Of a DNA stretch of 64,000 bases, positions 8,127 through 17,801 are shown one piece after another. Made by a program: the position numbers and the translations under genes. The notes under the pieces were generated by a model, which saw nothing but the letters and a program-made list of their open reading frames with translations, was not told the origin of the DNA and did not search any database. Every line of letters begins with the position of its first letter. Positions within the stretch are counted from its first letter, which is position 1. This stretch comes from Acidovorax sp. 107 (lineage in GTDB: Bacteria; Pseudomonadota; Gammaproteobacteria; Burkholderiales; Burkholderiaceae_C): NCBI RefSeq assembly GCF_003058055.1, contig NZ_QBTZ01000001.1, positions 188,501 through 252,500 on the forward strand, in the 5' to 3' direction.

Positions 8127-9323
8127 CTAGTCCCAGGACAGCGCACCACCGGACTGGTATTCAATAACCCGGGTCTCGAAGAAGTTGCGTTCCTTCTTGA
8201 GGTCAATCATCTCGCTCATCCACGGGAACGGGTTTTCTTCGTTGGGGAACAGTGTCTCCAGCCCGATCTGCGTGGCGCGGCGGTTGGCGATGTAGCGCAG
8301 GTAGCCCTTGAACATGGAGGCATTCATGCCCAACACGCCACGCGGCATGGTGTCTTCGGCGTAGCGGTATTCCAGCTCCACGGCCTTGAGGAACAGAGCC
8401 TTGATCTCGGCCTTGAACTCCGCAGTCCACAGGTGCGGGTTCTCCAGCTTAAGCTGGTTGATCAGGTCGATGCCGAAATTGCAGTGCATCGACTCATCGC
8501 GCAGGATGTACTGGTACTGCTCGGCGGCACCCGTCATCTTGTTCTGGCGACCCAGGGCCAGGATCTGGGTGAAGCCCACGTAGAAGAACAGGCCTTCCAT
8601 CAGGCACGCGAAAACAATCAGCGACTTGAGCAGGGTCTGGTCGGTTTCTGGCGTACCTGTTTTGAAAGACGGATCCATGATCGCTTCGATGAAGGGGATC
8701 AGGAACTCGTCCTTGTCGCGGATCGACTGGACTTCGTTGTAGGCGTTGAAGATCTCGCTCTCATCCAGACCCAGCGATTCGACGATGTACTGATACGCGT
8801 GGGTGTGGATCGCTTCCTCGAAGGCCTGGCGCAGCAGGAACTGGCGGCATTCAGGTGCCGTGATGTGGCGGTAGGTGCCCAGCACAATGTTGTTGGCGGC
8901 CAGCGAGTCGGCGGTCACGAAGAAACCCAGGTTGCGCTTGATGATGCGGCGCTCGTCTTCGGTCAGGCCGTTGGGGTCTTTCCACAACGCGATGTCGCGC
9001 GTCATGTTCACCTCTTGGGGCATCCAGTGGTTAGCACAGGTGGCCAGGTATTTTTCCCATGCCCACTTGTACTTGAAAGGCACCAACTGGTTGACGTCTG
9101 TCTGTCCGTTGATGATGCGCTTGTCGGCCGCATTGACGCGGCGATGGGATGCTGCAGCGATCGGTGCAGTGGAGGTGCTCTCTACTGTGGCTGTGGTGGT
9201 CACAGGCTGCAGTGCGGGTGTCTGGAAAGACAGAGGCGGTTGCTCCACCTGGCGGTTGTTGGGCAGACCGCCGTCCAGTTGATTTTGCGATGAGGGCTTG
9301 ACTTCTTCGTCCCAGGTCAACAT
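8127..9323 (-). CDS. nrdB: Ribonucleoside-diphosphate reductase beta subunit
   Basis: The 398-residue class Ia radical subunit provides the diiron-tyrosyl radical for deoxynucleotide synthesis. Diiron ligand motifs are visible as [10 protein letters not shown] and DESMHCNFG. The protein starts [12 protein letters not shown] at the ATG ending at 9323; further upstream in-frame sequence looks non-coding. It lies 135 bp downstream of nrdA and probably shares its NrdR-controlled promoter. The C-terminus ends in GGALSWD, the acidic tail expected to dock on NrdA. Confidence 0.95.
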   Translation of the reverse strand: MLTWDEEVKPSSQNQLDGGLPNNRQVEQPPLSFQTPALQPVTTTATVESTSTAPIAAASHRRVNAADKRIINGQTDVNQLVPFKYKWAWEKYLATCANHWMPQEVNMTRDIALWKDPNGLTEDERRIIKRNLGFFVTADSLAANNIVLGTYRHITAPECRQFLLRQAFEEAIHTHAYQYIVESLGLDESEIFNAYNEVQSIRDKDEFLIPFIEAIMDPSFKTGTPETDQTLLKSLIVFACLMEGLFFYVGFTQILALGRQNKMTGAAEQYQYILRDESMHCNFGIDLINQLKLENPHLWTAEFKAEIKALFLKAVELEYRYAEDTMPRGVLGMNASMFKGYLRYIANRRATQIGLETLFPNEENPFPWMSEMIDLKKERNFFETRVIEYQSGGALSWD

Positions 9324-9416
9324 AGATTTTCCAGTGTTCGGATTATGAAAGCAGTGCTGCGAAAAGAAAAGCACTGAAGCGTTGTGCAGCAAGGTTTTGT
9401 TGCTTCACAGCACCGG

Positions 9417-9448
9417 AGCAACGCCCCGGGCTAGTCCGAAGCGTTGCT
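9417..9448 (-). other. Inverted repeat in the nrdA-nrdB gap
   Basis: The arms AGCAACGC (9417-9424) and GCGTTGCT (9441-9448) form a perfect 8-bp stem with a 16-nt loop in the 135-bp space between nrdA and nrdB. No T-run follows on the reverse strand, so it is more likely an mRNA processing or stability hairpin than a terminator. Confidence 0.4.
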
Positions 9449-9458
9449 GGCAAAGTGC

Positions 9459-12392
9459 TTACTGGCAGGCCTCGCAGCCAGGATCGTCGATGGCGCAGAA
9501 CTTCACGTCCGTGGCTGGCACTGCTGCGGCCTGTTGAGAGACCGCAGCGGCAGCGGCTTCCAGCGGGCTTGGCTTGGCTTGCGTGGCGGCCGAAGCGCCG
9601 CTGTCGCTGCCTGACGAAACTGCATTGAGCTGGCGCGTGTTCACGGTGCTCATCTCGACGTGCGTGGCGCTTTGCGTGCGGAGGTAGTAAGTGGTCTTGA
9701 GACCGCGGATCCATGCGAGCTTGTAGGTGTCGTCGAGCTTCTTGCCCGATGCGCCGGCCATGTAGATGTTCAGGCTCTGCGCCTGATCGATCCACTTTTG
9801 GCGGCGCGATGCAGCTTCCACCAGCCATTGGGGTTCGACTTCAAACGCCGTGGAGTACAGCGCCTTGATGTCCTGTGGCACGCGGTCAATAGGATGCAGC
9901 GAGCCCTTGAAGTGCTTGAGGTCCATGATCATCACGTCGTCCCACAAGCCCAGGCGCTTCAAGTCGCGCACCAGACCACCGTTGATGACCGTGAACTCGC
10001 CCGACAGGTTGGACTTGACCGACAAGTTGCCGAACGAGGGCTCGATCGAGGCATCGACACCGATGATGTTGGAGATGGTGGCCGTGGGGGCGATGGCGAC
10101 GCAGTTGGAATTGCGCATGCCATCCTGTGCAATCTTCTTGCGCAGGGCATCCCAGTCCAGCGTGGAAGAGCGATCCACTTCCACATAGCCGCCGCGCGCC
10201 TGCGAGAGCATGTTCAGCGTGTCGAAAGGCAAGATGCCGCGATCCCACAGCGAACCCTTGTAGCTCGAATATTGGCCGCGTTCGCGTGCCAGTTCGGTCG
10301 ATGCCCAGTAGGCGTAGTAGCAGATGGCTTCCATCGACTTGTCGGCAAATTCCACCGCCTCTTGCGAAGCGTAGGGGATGCGCAGTTCATACAGGCTGTC
10401 CTGGAACGCCATCACGCCCAGGCCGACCGGACGGTGGCGCAGGTTGGAGTCACGTGCCTTCTTGACGGCGTAATAGTTGATGTCGATCACGTTGTCGAGC
10501 ATGCGCATGGCAACCGTGATGGTCTTCTTGAGCTTGTCGTGGTCGATCTGGCCGTTCTTGATGTGCTGCAGCAGGTTGACGGAGCCCAGGTTGCAAACGG
10601 CAGTTTCGGTGTCGCTGGTGTTGAGAGTGATCTCGGTGCACAGGTTGGACGAGTGCACCACGCCAGCATGCTGCTGGGGCGAGCGCACGTTGCAGGCATC
10701 CTTGAAGGTGATCCAGGGATGGCCCGTCTCGAACAGCATGGTCAGCATCTTGCGCCACAGGTCGGTGGCCTGCACGGTCTTGGAGGGCTTGATCTCGCCA
10801 CGCGCCGCCTTTTCTTCGTAGGCGACGTAGGCCTTTTCGAAGTCGGCGCCGAACAGATCGTGCAGGTCAGGCACGTTGGAAGGCGAGAACAGGGTCCAGG
10901 TGCCCTTTTCCATCACGCGGCGCATGAACAGGTCGGGGATCCAGTTGGCCGTGTTCATGTCGTGCGTGCGGCGGCGGTCGTCGCCGGTGTTCTTGCGCAG
11001 TTCCAGGAACTCTTCGATGTCCAGGTGCCACGTTTCCAGGTACGTGCAGACAGCGCCCTTGCGCTTGCCGCCCTGGTTCACCGCTACGGCGGTGTCGTTC
11101 ACCACCTTCAGGAACGGCACCACGCCTTGTGATTCGCCGTTGGTGCCCTTGATGTGGCTGCCTAGTGCACGCACGCGGGTCCAGTCATTGCCCAGGCCAC
11201 CGGCAAACTTCGACAGCAGGGCGTTTTCCTTGATCGACTCGTAAATGCCGTCCAGATCGTCTGGCACGGTGGTCAGGTAGCATGAGGACAGCTGCGAGCG
11301 CAGCGTGCCGCTGTTGAACAGCGTGGGGGTGGACGACATGAAGTCGAACGACGAGAGCACTTCATAGAACTCAATGGCGCGGGCTTCGCGGTCGGTTTCG
11401 TTCAGTGCCAGGCCCATGGCCACGCGCATGAAGAAGGCTTGCGGCAGTTCGATGCGGGTCTTCTTGACGTGCAGGAAATAGCGGTCGTATAGCGTCTGCA
11501 GGCCGAGGTAGTCGAACTGCAGATCGCGCTCGGCTTTAAGCGCAGCGCCCAGGCGGTTCAGGTCATATTGTTTGAGCAGGCGCTCGTCCAGCAGCTCGTT
11601 GTCCACCCCCTTCTGAATGAAGGTAGGGAAATAGTCCTTATAGGCCTGGCCCATGTCGCTTTGCGTCACGTCACGCCCCAGCACCTCGCGCACGATGGTG
11701 TGCAGCAGCAGGCGGGCCGTGGCGTAGGTGTAGTCGGGATCTTTTTCGATCAGGGTGCGGGCGGCCAGAATGGACGCCTTGTAGACCTCGTCCATGGGAA
11801 CGCCGTCATACAGGTTGCGCATGGTCTCAGCGACGATCGGTGCTGCCTGGATGTCGGCGCCCAGGTTGGCGCAGGCCGATTCGATCAACGCGTGCAGCCG
11901 CAGGATGTCCAGCTGCACGCGTTGGCCGTTGTCGATCATGTGCATCACCGGGGTGGCGGGCGCGAGCTGTTCCTGGTGGTGGGCGCGCTCTTGCGTGCGG
12001 CGCTCGCGGTACAGCACGTAGGCGCGGGCGATTTCGTGGTGGCCGCCACGCATCAGACCCAGTTCGACCTGATCTTGCACGTCTTCAATGTGAAACGTAC
12101 CACCGCCAGGACGCGAGCGCATCAGGGCGCGCACGACGTTGTGGGTCAGCGTGTCCACTACTTCGCGCACGCTGGCCGATGCCGCGCCTTGCGTGCCATG
12201 GACTGCCAAGAAGGCCTTCATCATGGCCACCGCGATCTTTTGCGGTTCGAACGGCACTACGGCGCCGTTGCGGCGGATGATCTGATAGTGCGCAAACGTG
12301 TTGGAGGCCGTGGCCGCAGGCGTTGCCTGGGATGCTGTGGCATCGGTGGCAACGGCAGGGGCAGTGGAAGGCGTGTTCAAAGCAGCTTGCAT
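9459..12392 (-). CDS. nrdA: Ribonucleoside-diphosphate reductase alpha subunit
   Basis: The 977-residue class Ia catalytic subunit reduces ribonucleoside diphosphates. After an Ala/Thr-rich leader of about 30 residues comes the ATP-cone (YQIIRRNGAVVPFEPQKIAVAMMKAF), the overall-activity site for ATP/dATP. The catalytic barrel follows, and the tail ends CAIDDPGCEACQ with the shuttle cysteine pair. The ATG at 12392 was chosen because an AGAGGA ribosome site precedes it. Earlier in-frame sequence runs through the NrdR boxes and cannot be coding. It forms an operon with nrdB. Confidence 0.96.
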   Translation of the reverse strand: MQAALNTPSTAPAVATDATASQATPAATASNTFAHYQIIRRNGAVVPFEPQKIAVAMMKAFLAVHGTQGAASASVREVVDTLTHNVVRALMRSRPGGGTFHIEDVQDQVELGLMRGGHHEIARAYVLYRERRTQERAHHQEQLAPATPVMHMIDNGQRVQLDILRLHALIESACANLGADIQAAPIVAETMRNLYDGVPMDEVYKASILAARTLIEKDPDYTYATARLLLHTIVREVLGRDVTQSDMGQAYKDYFPTFIQKGVDNELLDERLLKQYDLNRLGAALKAERDLQFDYLGLQTLYDRYFLHVKKTRIELPQAFFMRVAMGLALNETDREARAIEFYEVLSSFDFMSSTPTLFNSGTLRSQLSSCYLTTVPDDLDGIYESIKENALLSKFAGGLGNDWTRVRALGSHIKGTNGESQGVVPFLKVVNDTAVAVNQGGKRKGAVCTYLETWHLDIEEFLELRKNTGDDRRRTHDMNTANWIPDLFMRRVMEKGTWTLFSPSNVPDLHDLFGADFEKAYVAYEEKAARGEIKPSKTVQATDLWRKMLTMLFETGHPWITFKDACNVRSPQQHAGVVHSSNLCTEITLNTSDTETAVCNLGSVNLLQHIKNGQIDHDKLKKTITVAMRMLDNVIDINYYAVKKARDSNLRHRPVGLGVMAFQDSLYELRIPYASQEAVEFADKSMEAICYYAYWASTELARERGQYSSYKGSLWDRGILPFDTLNMLSQARGGYVEVDRSSTLDWDALRKKIAQDGMRNSNCVAIAPTATISNIIGVDASIEPSFGNLSVKSNLSGEFTVINGGLVRDLKRLGLWDDVMIMDLKHFKGSLHPIDRVPQDIKALYSTAFEVEPQWLVEAASRRQKWIDQAQSLNIYMAGASGKKLDDTYKLAWIRGLKTTYYLRTQSATHVEMSTVNTRQLNAVSSGSDSGASAATQAKPSPLEAAAAAVSQQAAAVPATDVKFCAIDDPGCEACQ

Positions 12393-12484
12393 GGGTGTCC
12401 TCTTCTGTGGGCTGTCTGGGGTGGGCGTGCGGCGTGGAGTGCCGCCGCAGTGTGTGGGTGCTGCGCCGGACTTCAGTCTGGCGC

Positions 12485-12500
12485 ACACTATATATGGTGT
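12485..12500. promoter_or_regulatory. NrdR box 1 (nrdAB operator)
   Basis: ACACTATATATGGTGT matches the NrdR consensus (ACAC, AT-rich centre, GTGT) at nearly every position. NrdR represses ribonucleotide reductase genes when dATP is high. It lies 93 bp upstream of the nrdA start codon. Confidence 0.92.
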
Positions 12501-12516
12501 GTCCTGGTGGTTCAAG

Positions 12517-12532
12517 ACACTACCGGTAGTGT
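12517..12532. promoter_or_regulatory. NrdR box 2 (nrdAB operator)
   Basis: ACACTACCGGTAGTGT is a perfect 16-bp palindrome matching the NrdR box, with a GC centre. Its start is 32 bp from the start of box 1, close to three helical turns, the in-phase spacing typical of paired NrdR boxes. Confidence 0.9.
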
Positions 12533-12768
12533 ACCGCCTGAATAAGCCCCCAAAACCGAAACAGCGTGTTCCCGGTCCCGGTGCTGCGGCCGCTGAGGTC
12601 GGCGGCCAGCCCCTGTGGATGCGACGCATGGGGTGAAAACCCGCGCAACGGCGCACGTTGGCGACGGATTTCCTGCGCCAGGCCGCGTGGCGCTTGGATG
12701 ACAAAAGATGTGCAAACGCACAAAGAAAAATGTGCGTTGATGCGCCCGTGCGACAGTGAAACGCAGCG

Positions 12769-13401
12769 TCAGCGAGGCAGCTGCGACAGGCTCGTCCGTA
12801 TGCCTTGCGGGAATCGCTGTACAGGCCAGCTCAATACCCCTTGAAGCCTCGGCCAGTCAAACCCCGGGCCGGGGTCTTGTTTGCGCCCGGGCGCAATGTG
12901 CTCATGCCCTGCGATGTGCTCGATGGGGTAGCGCAGCGCAACGTCCTGGCAGACCCTGGCCAGCGTTTCGTACTGCGCGGGCTCGAAGTGCAGACCCTCC
13001 AGGCCCTCCAGTTCGATGCCGATGGAGTCGTCGTTGCACTGGCTCCGACCCCGGTAGAACGATTGCCCGGCATGCCAGGCGCGCAGGTCGCAATCCACAA
13101 ACTGCCACAGCGCTCCGGTGCGCTCGATGAAAAAATGCGTGGACACCTGCAGTCCGCGAATGCCTTGGTAATAAGGGTGGGCGTCCCAGTCCAGGGTGTT
13201 GGTGAACAGCTGCTGCACGGCCCCACCTCCATATTCGCCTGGAGGCAGGCTGATGGAATGCACCACGATCAGATCCACCTGCGAGGCGGGTACCGGGCGC
13301 GGCCCGTGGTTGGGCGACACCAGCTCTCGGGCTGCCCGGTGCCAACCGCCCTCCCATGGGGGCGAGGCGGCCGAGGATGTAGCCTCATCCCAAGTCGTCA
13401 T
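12769..13401 (-). CDS. ampD: 1,6-anhydro-N-acetylmuramyl-L-alanine amidase AmpD
   Basis: The protein of about 210 residues belongs to the amidase_2 (PGRP-like) family and cleaves the peptide from anhydro-muropeptides during murein recycling. Zinc-ligand motifs are visible: LIVVHSISLPPGEYGG, STHFFIERTG, and the C-terminal AGHEHIAPGRKQDPGP, which matches the AmpD His/Asp ligand region. I prefer the ATG at 13401 (MTTWDEAT); a second in-frame start lies five codons upstream. It overlaps the 3' end of pilR by 17 nt. In this taxon it may also influence AmpR-type beta-lactamase control, but no ampC is in view. Confidence 0.93.
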   Translation of the reverse strand: MTTWDEATSSAASPPWEGGWHRAARELVSPNHGPRPVPASQVDLIVVHSISLPPGEYGGGAVQQLFTNTLDWDAHPYYQGIRGLQVSTHFFIERTGALWQFVDCDLRAWHAGQSFYRGRSQCNDDSIGIELEGLEGLHFEPAQYETLARVCQDVALRYPIEHIAGHEHIAPGRKQDPGPGFDWPRLQGVLSWPVQRFPQGIRTSLSQLPR

Positions 13402-14944
13402 GCGGGTCCTGGTCATTGGGCACGGTGATGTTCAGACGGGCGATGCGGTAGCGAATCTGGCGCAGGCTGATGCCCAGGCGTGCGGCCGTGGCGGTGCGGT
13501 TGAAGCCTGCTTCCTTCAGTGCGCGGATCAGGATCTCGCGCTCCTGCTGGTCCAGCCAGGCCTGCAAGTCGCTGGGCAGCGGCACCGTGCATCCGCTGGC
13601 CAGAAGCTGTGGGCCCTGGCCCGTGTCAGCAGAAGTCGATGCATAGATCCCCGATGAGGTGGGGGCGGTGCTGACCGATCCTTCGTGCGCAGGTGCTGGC
13701 GGGGCAGGGCGTGTCGTGAGTGTCTCTGCCGCGCCGTTTGTGGGCTCGTCCACATGCAGCTCGTCGCCGTCGCTCAGCGCCACTGCGCGGTGCAAGAGGT
13801 TTTCCAGCTCGCGAACATTGCCGGTCAGGGGGTGGGCGGCGATGGCGTTCAGTGCCCGGTCGGTGAGCTGAGGTACCGGCATGCCCGACTCGCCCGCAAT
13901 GCGGGTGAGCAGCGCGGCACACAGGGCGGGCAGGTCCTCGCGGCGCTCGCGCAGCGGGGGGATCACGATCTCGATCACATTGAGCCGGTAATACAAGTCC
14001 TGGCGGAACCGGCCCGCCTGCACATCGGCCGCCAGGTCGCGGTGGGTGGCGCTCACGATGCGCACGTCCACGGTCTCTTCCTGGGTGGAGCCCAGCGGCC
14101 GCACGCTGCGCTCCTGGATGGCGCGCAGCAACTTGGATTGCATGGCCAGCGGCAGGTCGCCGATTTCGTCGAGGAACAGCGTGCCCCCCCGCGCGGCCTG
14201 AAAATAGCCGTCGCGGTCTTGCGACGCACCGGTGTAGGAGCCCTTGCGGGCGCCAAAGAATTCGGCTTCCAGCAGGTTCTCGGGGATGGCCCCGCAGTTC
14301 ACGGCGACCAGGGGGCCGTCGGCGCGTTGGCTGCTTGCATGCAGGGCTTGGGCCACCAGCTCCTTGCCGGTGCCCGACTCGCCATGGATGAGCACGGGCG
14401 CCATGCCGCGGGACACCTTGGCCACGCGCTGCTTGACGTTGCGGATGGCTTCGGACTCGCCCACCAGGCGGTCCAGGGCGGTACTTGCGCTGCTGGACTC
14501 GGCGCCCAGCGCCGGGTTGGCCGAGCGGCTTGACCCGTTGCTGCGTGCGGCGCGGGGCGCAGGAACGCCGCCCGTGCCCTGGATGGCCGAGGCCACGACC
14601 GAGCGGAACTGCTTGAGGTCCACAGGTTTGGTGAGGTAGTCGAACGCCCCCGCACGCAGGGCCTCGACCGCGTTTTCTGCCGAGCCGTAGGCGGTCATGA
14701 CCACGCAGCGTTCGCGGCGCTGCTGGTCGCGCAGGTCCTGCAGCAGCTCCATGCCAAACCCATCCGGCAGCCGCATGTCGGTGATCACAGCGTCAAAACG
14801 GTGGGCCTTGAGATGCTCGCGGGCCTCCTGCACGCTGGATGCGGTCTCCACGCGGTATCCCTCGCGCAGCAGGGTGAGCTCGTACAGGGTGCGCAGATCG
14901 GGTTCGTCGTCTACGACAAGGATGGAGGCGGCAGGGGCGTTCAT
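13385..14944 (-). CDS. pilR: Sigma-54-dependent response regulator, PilR-like
   Basis: The 519-residue NtrC-family regulator has a receiver domain from residue 7 (ILVVDDEPDLRTLYEL, phospho-acceptor in TDMRLPDG), then an AAA+ domain with Walker A GESGTGKELVAQ. The sigma-54 contact loop reads GSYTGA, a variant of GAFTGA. A Fis-type helix-turn-helix ends the protein (FNRTATAARLGISLRQIRYR). PilR activates pilin transcription with RpoN. The partner kinase gene ends 11 bp upstream. The assignment to PilR rests on the PilS-like partner and the Fis domain; targets are not in the window. Confidence 0.85.
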   Translation of the reverse strand: MNAPAASILVVDDEPDLRTLYELTLLREGYRVETASSVQEAREHLKAHRFDAVITDMRLPDGFGMELLQDLRDQQRRERCVVMTAYGSAENAVEALRAGAFDYLTKPVDLKQFRSVVASAIQGTGGVPAPRAARSNGSSRSANPALGAESSSASTALDRLVGESEAIRNVKQRVAKVSRGMAPVLIHGESGTGKELVAQALHASSQRADGPLVAVNCGAIPENLLEAEFFGARKGSYTGASQDRDGYFQAARGGTLFLDEIGDLPLAMQSKLLRAIQERSVRPLGSTQEETVDVRIVSATHRDLAADVQAGRFRQDLYYRLNVIEIVIPPLRERREDLPALCAALLTRIAGESGMPVPQLTDRALNAIAAHPLTGNVRELENLLHRAVALSDGDELHVDEPTNGAAETLTTRPAPPAPAHEGSVSTAPTSSGIYASTSADTGQGPQLLASGCTVPLPSDLQAWLDQQEREILIRALKEAGFNRTATAARLGISLRQIRYRIARLNITVPNDQDPHDDLG

Positions 14945-14955
14945 GGAAGTGGCAG

Positions 14956-16659
14956 TCAGACCACAATGGTGTCGAACAAGGTGGCAGTGTCGGCGGGGCG
15001 GGTCGTGCGGCGGAAGCCCACAGTGAAGGCATTGCCGCCGACATCGCCGCGTGCAGTGGGGCGGCTCAGGCGCTGGTAGCTGATGGAGGCGCCATGTCGC
15101 TGGCACAGCTCCCGACAAATATAGAGGCCCAGACCGCTGGAGCGGCTCTCGGACGAGAAGAAAGGCTCGAACAGATGCCGCTCCACGGATTTGTCCATGG
15201 GCGCTCCGTCGCTCCACACCTGCAGGCTGACCTGGCCAGTGGGCGTGTTGCGCGTGGTCACCGACAGTGAGTCGGGCTCCGGGCCCATGTAGCGCAGGGC
15301 GTTGTCCAGCAGGTTGACCAGAACGCGACGCAGATGCTCGGGGTCAAACTCCACCTGGATGACACCTGTTTCCAGAGAGACCACGGCGCGCCGCCGGGCT
15401 GGGTCCTGAGCCTGCCAGTCGTTCCAGATCTGCGCGACCGTCTCATCCAGCGTCACGGTCGAGGCAGGGGCATGGCTGATCTGGTGCTGCACGCGCGCAA
15501 TGTCCAGCACCTCTTCGGCGATGCGGGCCAGGCGGTCGGCGTTCTGCTGCACCATGTGCGCGAGGCGCTTTTGTGCCGGGTCGTGCAGGTCTTCTTCCAG
15601 CAGGGCATTGGCCTGGACGATGGCCGCCAGCGGGTTGCGGATCTCGTGGGCCACGGCGGCAGACATGCGGCCCATGGCCGCGAGTTTTTCGGTGCGTAGC
15701 CGCGCTTCCATCTCCCGCAGGTCGTGCAAGAACATCACGCACAGCCGCTCGGAGCGCGTTTGCAACGCTGCGTTACGGGACGATGTGAGCCAGGTGCGTA
15801 CATGCAGTCCGGTGGGGCTCTGGCCTTCGTGCAGCAGATCGACGTCGGCCGTCTGGGGCTGCTCGTGCCGGAAGGTACGCCGCGCCAGGATCACCAGCGG
15901 GTGCCACGCCGCGGTGGACGTCAAGGCAAACGGCAACTCGGTCAGCGCCATGCCCCCCAGCAGCTGCATTCCAGCCGGGTTGGCAATGCGCACCACATCG
16001 CTTTCGTCCACCACCAGCACACCATCGGTCAGGTTCTGGATGACCAGTGCACTGACCTGGGTCTGCACGCGGGCCGCTACCTGGCTTTGTTGTGCCACCT
16101 CTTGCTCGCGCGCCAGGCGGGTCGCCAGCTGATGCACCAGGTAGCTCACGATGAAGTAACCAGTGCCGGTCAGTGCACTTTGCAGGTAGCGCTGCCCTTC
16201 ATCTCCCGTGCTGTACTGGCCCACCCACCAGGCCCAGCCCAGCAGCAGCAGGGTGACTGCGGCGGTGGTGCCCAGGGCCAGGGTCAGCGTGCCCATGACC
16301 GCTGCGATCAGGATGGGCAGGCCGAACAGGGGCGTGTAGTTCATGGTGCCCGCATGCAGCAACTGCAGCGCGGTGATGGCAGCCAGGTCCACGCCGATGG
16401 AGGGCAGCCACTGCGGTCCGGCGCCGGGCGAGGGCGGGCCACGGCGCGAGAGCACGCGCACCACCACCGTAGCCACCAGGTAGGCCACGCACACCGCCAG
16501 CGGGGTGGGTCCAACCACTTGGTTGATGAGTTGTCCGGCGCCCTGCAACACCAAGAGCGCCAGGGCCACCATGACGCGGCCCGTCAGAAAACCGAGCCAC
16601 AGCCGTGCGAAGGGGGCGTCTGCGGAAGGCGGCAGTGGGCCTGCGGGCGCTGCTTGCAT
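14956..16659 (-). CDS. pilS: Membrane sensor histidine kinase, PilS-like
   Basis: The kinase of about 567 residues has an N-terminal membrane domain (about residues 20-190) with several hydrophobic helices, a PAS-like region (ALVIQNLTDGVLVVDESDVV), a HisKA domain (MSAAVAHEIRNPLAAIVQAN, phospho-His in AHEIRNP) and a HATPase domain (LVNLLDNALRYM, SRSSGLGLYICREL). This is the PilS layout. I used the ATG at 16659; a GTG two codons upstream is also possible. It is in an operon with pilR and ampD. The signal sensed in PilS is the pilin pool in the membrane. Confidence 0.85.
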   Translation of the reverse strand: MQAAPAGPLPPSADAPFARLWLGFLTGRVMVALALLVLQGAGQLINQVVGPTPLAVCVAYLVATVVVRVLSRRGPPSPGAGPQWLPSIGVDLAAITALQLLHAGTMNYTPLFGLPILIAAVMGTLTLALGTTAAVTLLLLGWAWWVGQYSTGDEGQRYLQSALTGTGYFIVSYLVHQLATRLAREQEVAQQSQVAARVQTQVSALVIQNLTDGVLVVDESDVVRIANPAGMQLLGGMALTELPFALTSTAAWHPLVILARRTFRHEQPQTADVDLLHEGQSPTGLHVRTWLTSSRNAALQTRSERLCVMFLHDLREMEARLRTEKLAAMGRMSAAVAHEIRNPLAAIVQANALLEEDLHDPAQKRLAHMVQQNADRLARIAEEVLDIARVQHQISHAPASTVTLDETVAQIWNDWQAQDPARRRAVVSLETGVIQVEFDPEHLRRVLVNLLDNALRYMGPEPDSLSVTTRNTPTGQVSLQVWSDGAPMDKSVERHLFEPFFSSESRSSGLGLYICRELCQRHGASISYQRLSRPTARGDVGGNAFTVGFRRTTRPADTATLFDTIVV

Positions 16660-16681
16660 GGTCACAACGGCAAGGCGTCGC

Positions 16682-16909
16682 TCAGGCCGGGCCCATGCGC
16701 CGGTGCTCGGCGCTGCAATAGGCCTGACTGCCCAGCATCAGGGCTTCGGCCTGCGGGATGTGGACGCCGCAGTGCGCGCAGGCTAGCATGTCCTGCGGCA
16801 GGGCAGGCGGTGTAGGGGGCGCTTTGGGCGCCGCCGCATCAGGGGCGCGGCGGCTGCGCCAGATACCTACGGCCACCGCGATGACGACCAACAAGACCAG
16901 GTACTTCAT
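16682..16909 (-). CDS. PP0621-family small membrane protein
   Basis: The 75-residue protein starts MKYLVLLVVIAVAVGIWRSRR, a single membrane anchor. After a Pro/Ala linker there is a small Cys/His motif (CAHCGVHIPQAEALMLGSQA, then YCSAEHRR) resembling a zinc-binding TRASH-like finger. This matches the family named after P. putida PP0621. Its start overlaps the upstream CcsA-like gene by 4 nt (ATGA), indicating coupling. The function is not established. Confidence 0.8.
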   Translation of the reverse strand: MKYLVLLVVIAVAVGIWRSRRAPDAAAPKAPPTPPALPQDMLACAHCGVHIPQAEALMLGSQAYCSAEHRRMGPA

Positions 16910-17703
16910 GCGCTGCGGCCCAGAACAACTTCCAATACAAAACGCGAGCCCACATAGGCCAGCAGCAACAGGGCCGAGCCCGCATACAACACACGCACCG
17001 CATTGCGCCCCCGCCAGCCAAAGCGGGCACGGCCCAGCAGCAGCGTGGCAAAGGTCAGCCACGAGAGCATCGAAAACACGGCCTTGTGGTCCCACCGCCA
17101 GGCCCGGCCATACAGCGTCTCGCCAAACAGCCACCCGGCCAGCAAGGTGGCGGTGAGCAGTACAAACCCCGCCGTCACGAACCGGAAGGTCAGTCGCTCC
17201 AGCGTCAGCAGTGGGATGCCGCTGTGCGGGTCTTCAGCCTGCCGGATGTGGCGCTCGGCGCGTGTCATGAGCCAGGCGTGTACCACCGCCGCTGCAAACA
17301 GGCCATAACAAGCAATGCCCAGCGCCAAGTGCAAAGGCAGCCAAGCGGATGCGGTCACGTGCAGGGGCTGCCCCGGGAACAGCATCGCCAGCACGATGGC
17401 GGCCGCGCCCAGCCCTGCCAGTACCCAGCGTGACTGCATTTGTGGAAACAACTGCCGTTCCACGGCATAGACCGTGAGCACCAGCCAGGCAGTCATCGAC
17501 AGCGCGGGCGCAAAACCGAACCGGGGCGCATCGCCCCACAGGCCCCAGACCAGCACGGCGCCGTGCAGCAACCACGCGACCAGCAGTGCACTGCGTGCTG
17601 CTGCAGCCCCCAGGCGGGAGGCTGCAGCAGCCGGCACGGCATAGGCCACGGCAGCGGCCAGGGCCAGCAGCCAACTGACGGGGGAGCTACTCGTTAAAAT
17701 CAT
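16906..17703 (-). CDS. CcsA/HemX-like cytochrome c assembly membrane protein
   Basis: The protein of about 265 residues is almost wholly made of hydrophobic helices (about eight). The second half carries the WAWRWDHKAVFSMLSW-type segment typical of the cytochrome c assembly family (CcsA/YpjD/HemX), where a tryptophan-rich loop and histidines handle haem. The family role is haem delivery or haem-protein assembly at the inner membrane. It sits divergent from ffh, a conserved pairing in proteobacteria. The ATG at 17703 was preferred over a GTG two codons upstream. Confidence 0.8.
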   Translation of the reverse strand: MILTSSSPVSWLLALAAAVAYAVPAAAASRLGAAAARSALLVAWLLHGAVLVWGLWGDAPRFGFAPALSMTAWLVLTVYAVERQLFPQMQSRWVLAGLGAAAIVLAMLFPGQPLHVTASAWLPLHLALGIACYGLFAAAVVHAWLMTRAERHIRQAEDPHSGIPLLTLERLTFRFVTAGFVLLTATLLAGWLFGETLYGRAWRWDHKAVFSMLSWLTFATLLLGRARFGWRGRNAVRVLYAGSALLLLAYVGSRFVLEVVLGRSA

Positions 17704-17801
17704 GGGCACAGTTTAGCCTTTCGCCCACCGCCAGCGCCCTGGCGGGGCTGCGCACGCAACGCCCTTGTTGACGGCGCGCAGCCAATACCGGAAACACCCC
17801 T

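Larger units (their letters stand above)
12393..12768 (-). promoter_or_regulatory. nrdA: nrdA upstream region, 376 bp without a gene
   Basis: This region separates nrdA from the 3' end of ampD. It contains two NrdR boxes at 12485-12500 and 12517-12532, about 90-140 bp upstream of the nrdA start. Further out lie overlapping small inverted repeats: TGTGCAAACGCACA (12709-12722) and AACGCACA/TGTGCGTT (12715-12738). No other coding sequence is evident. Confidence 0.7.
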
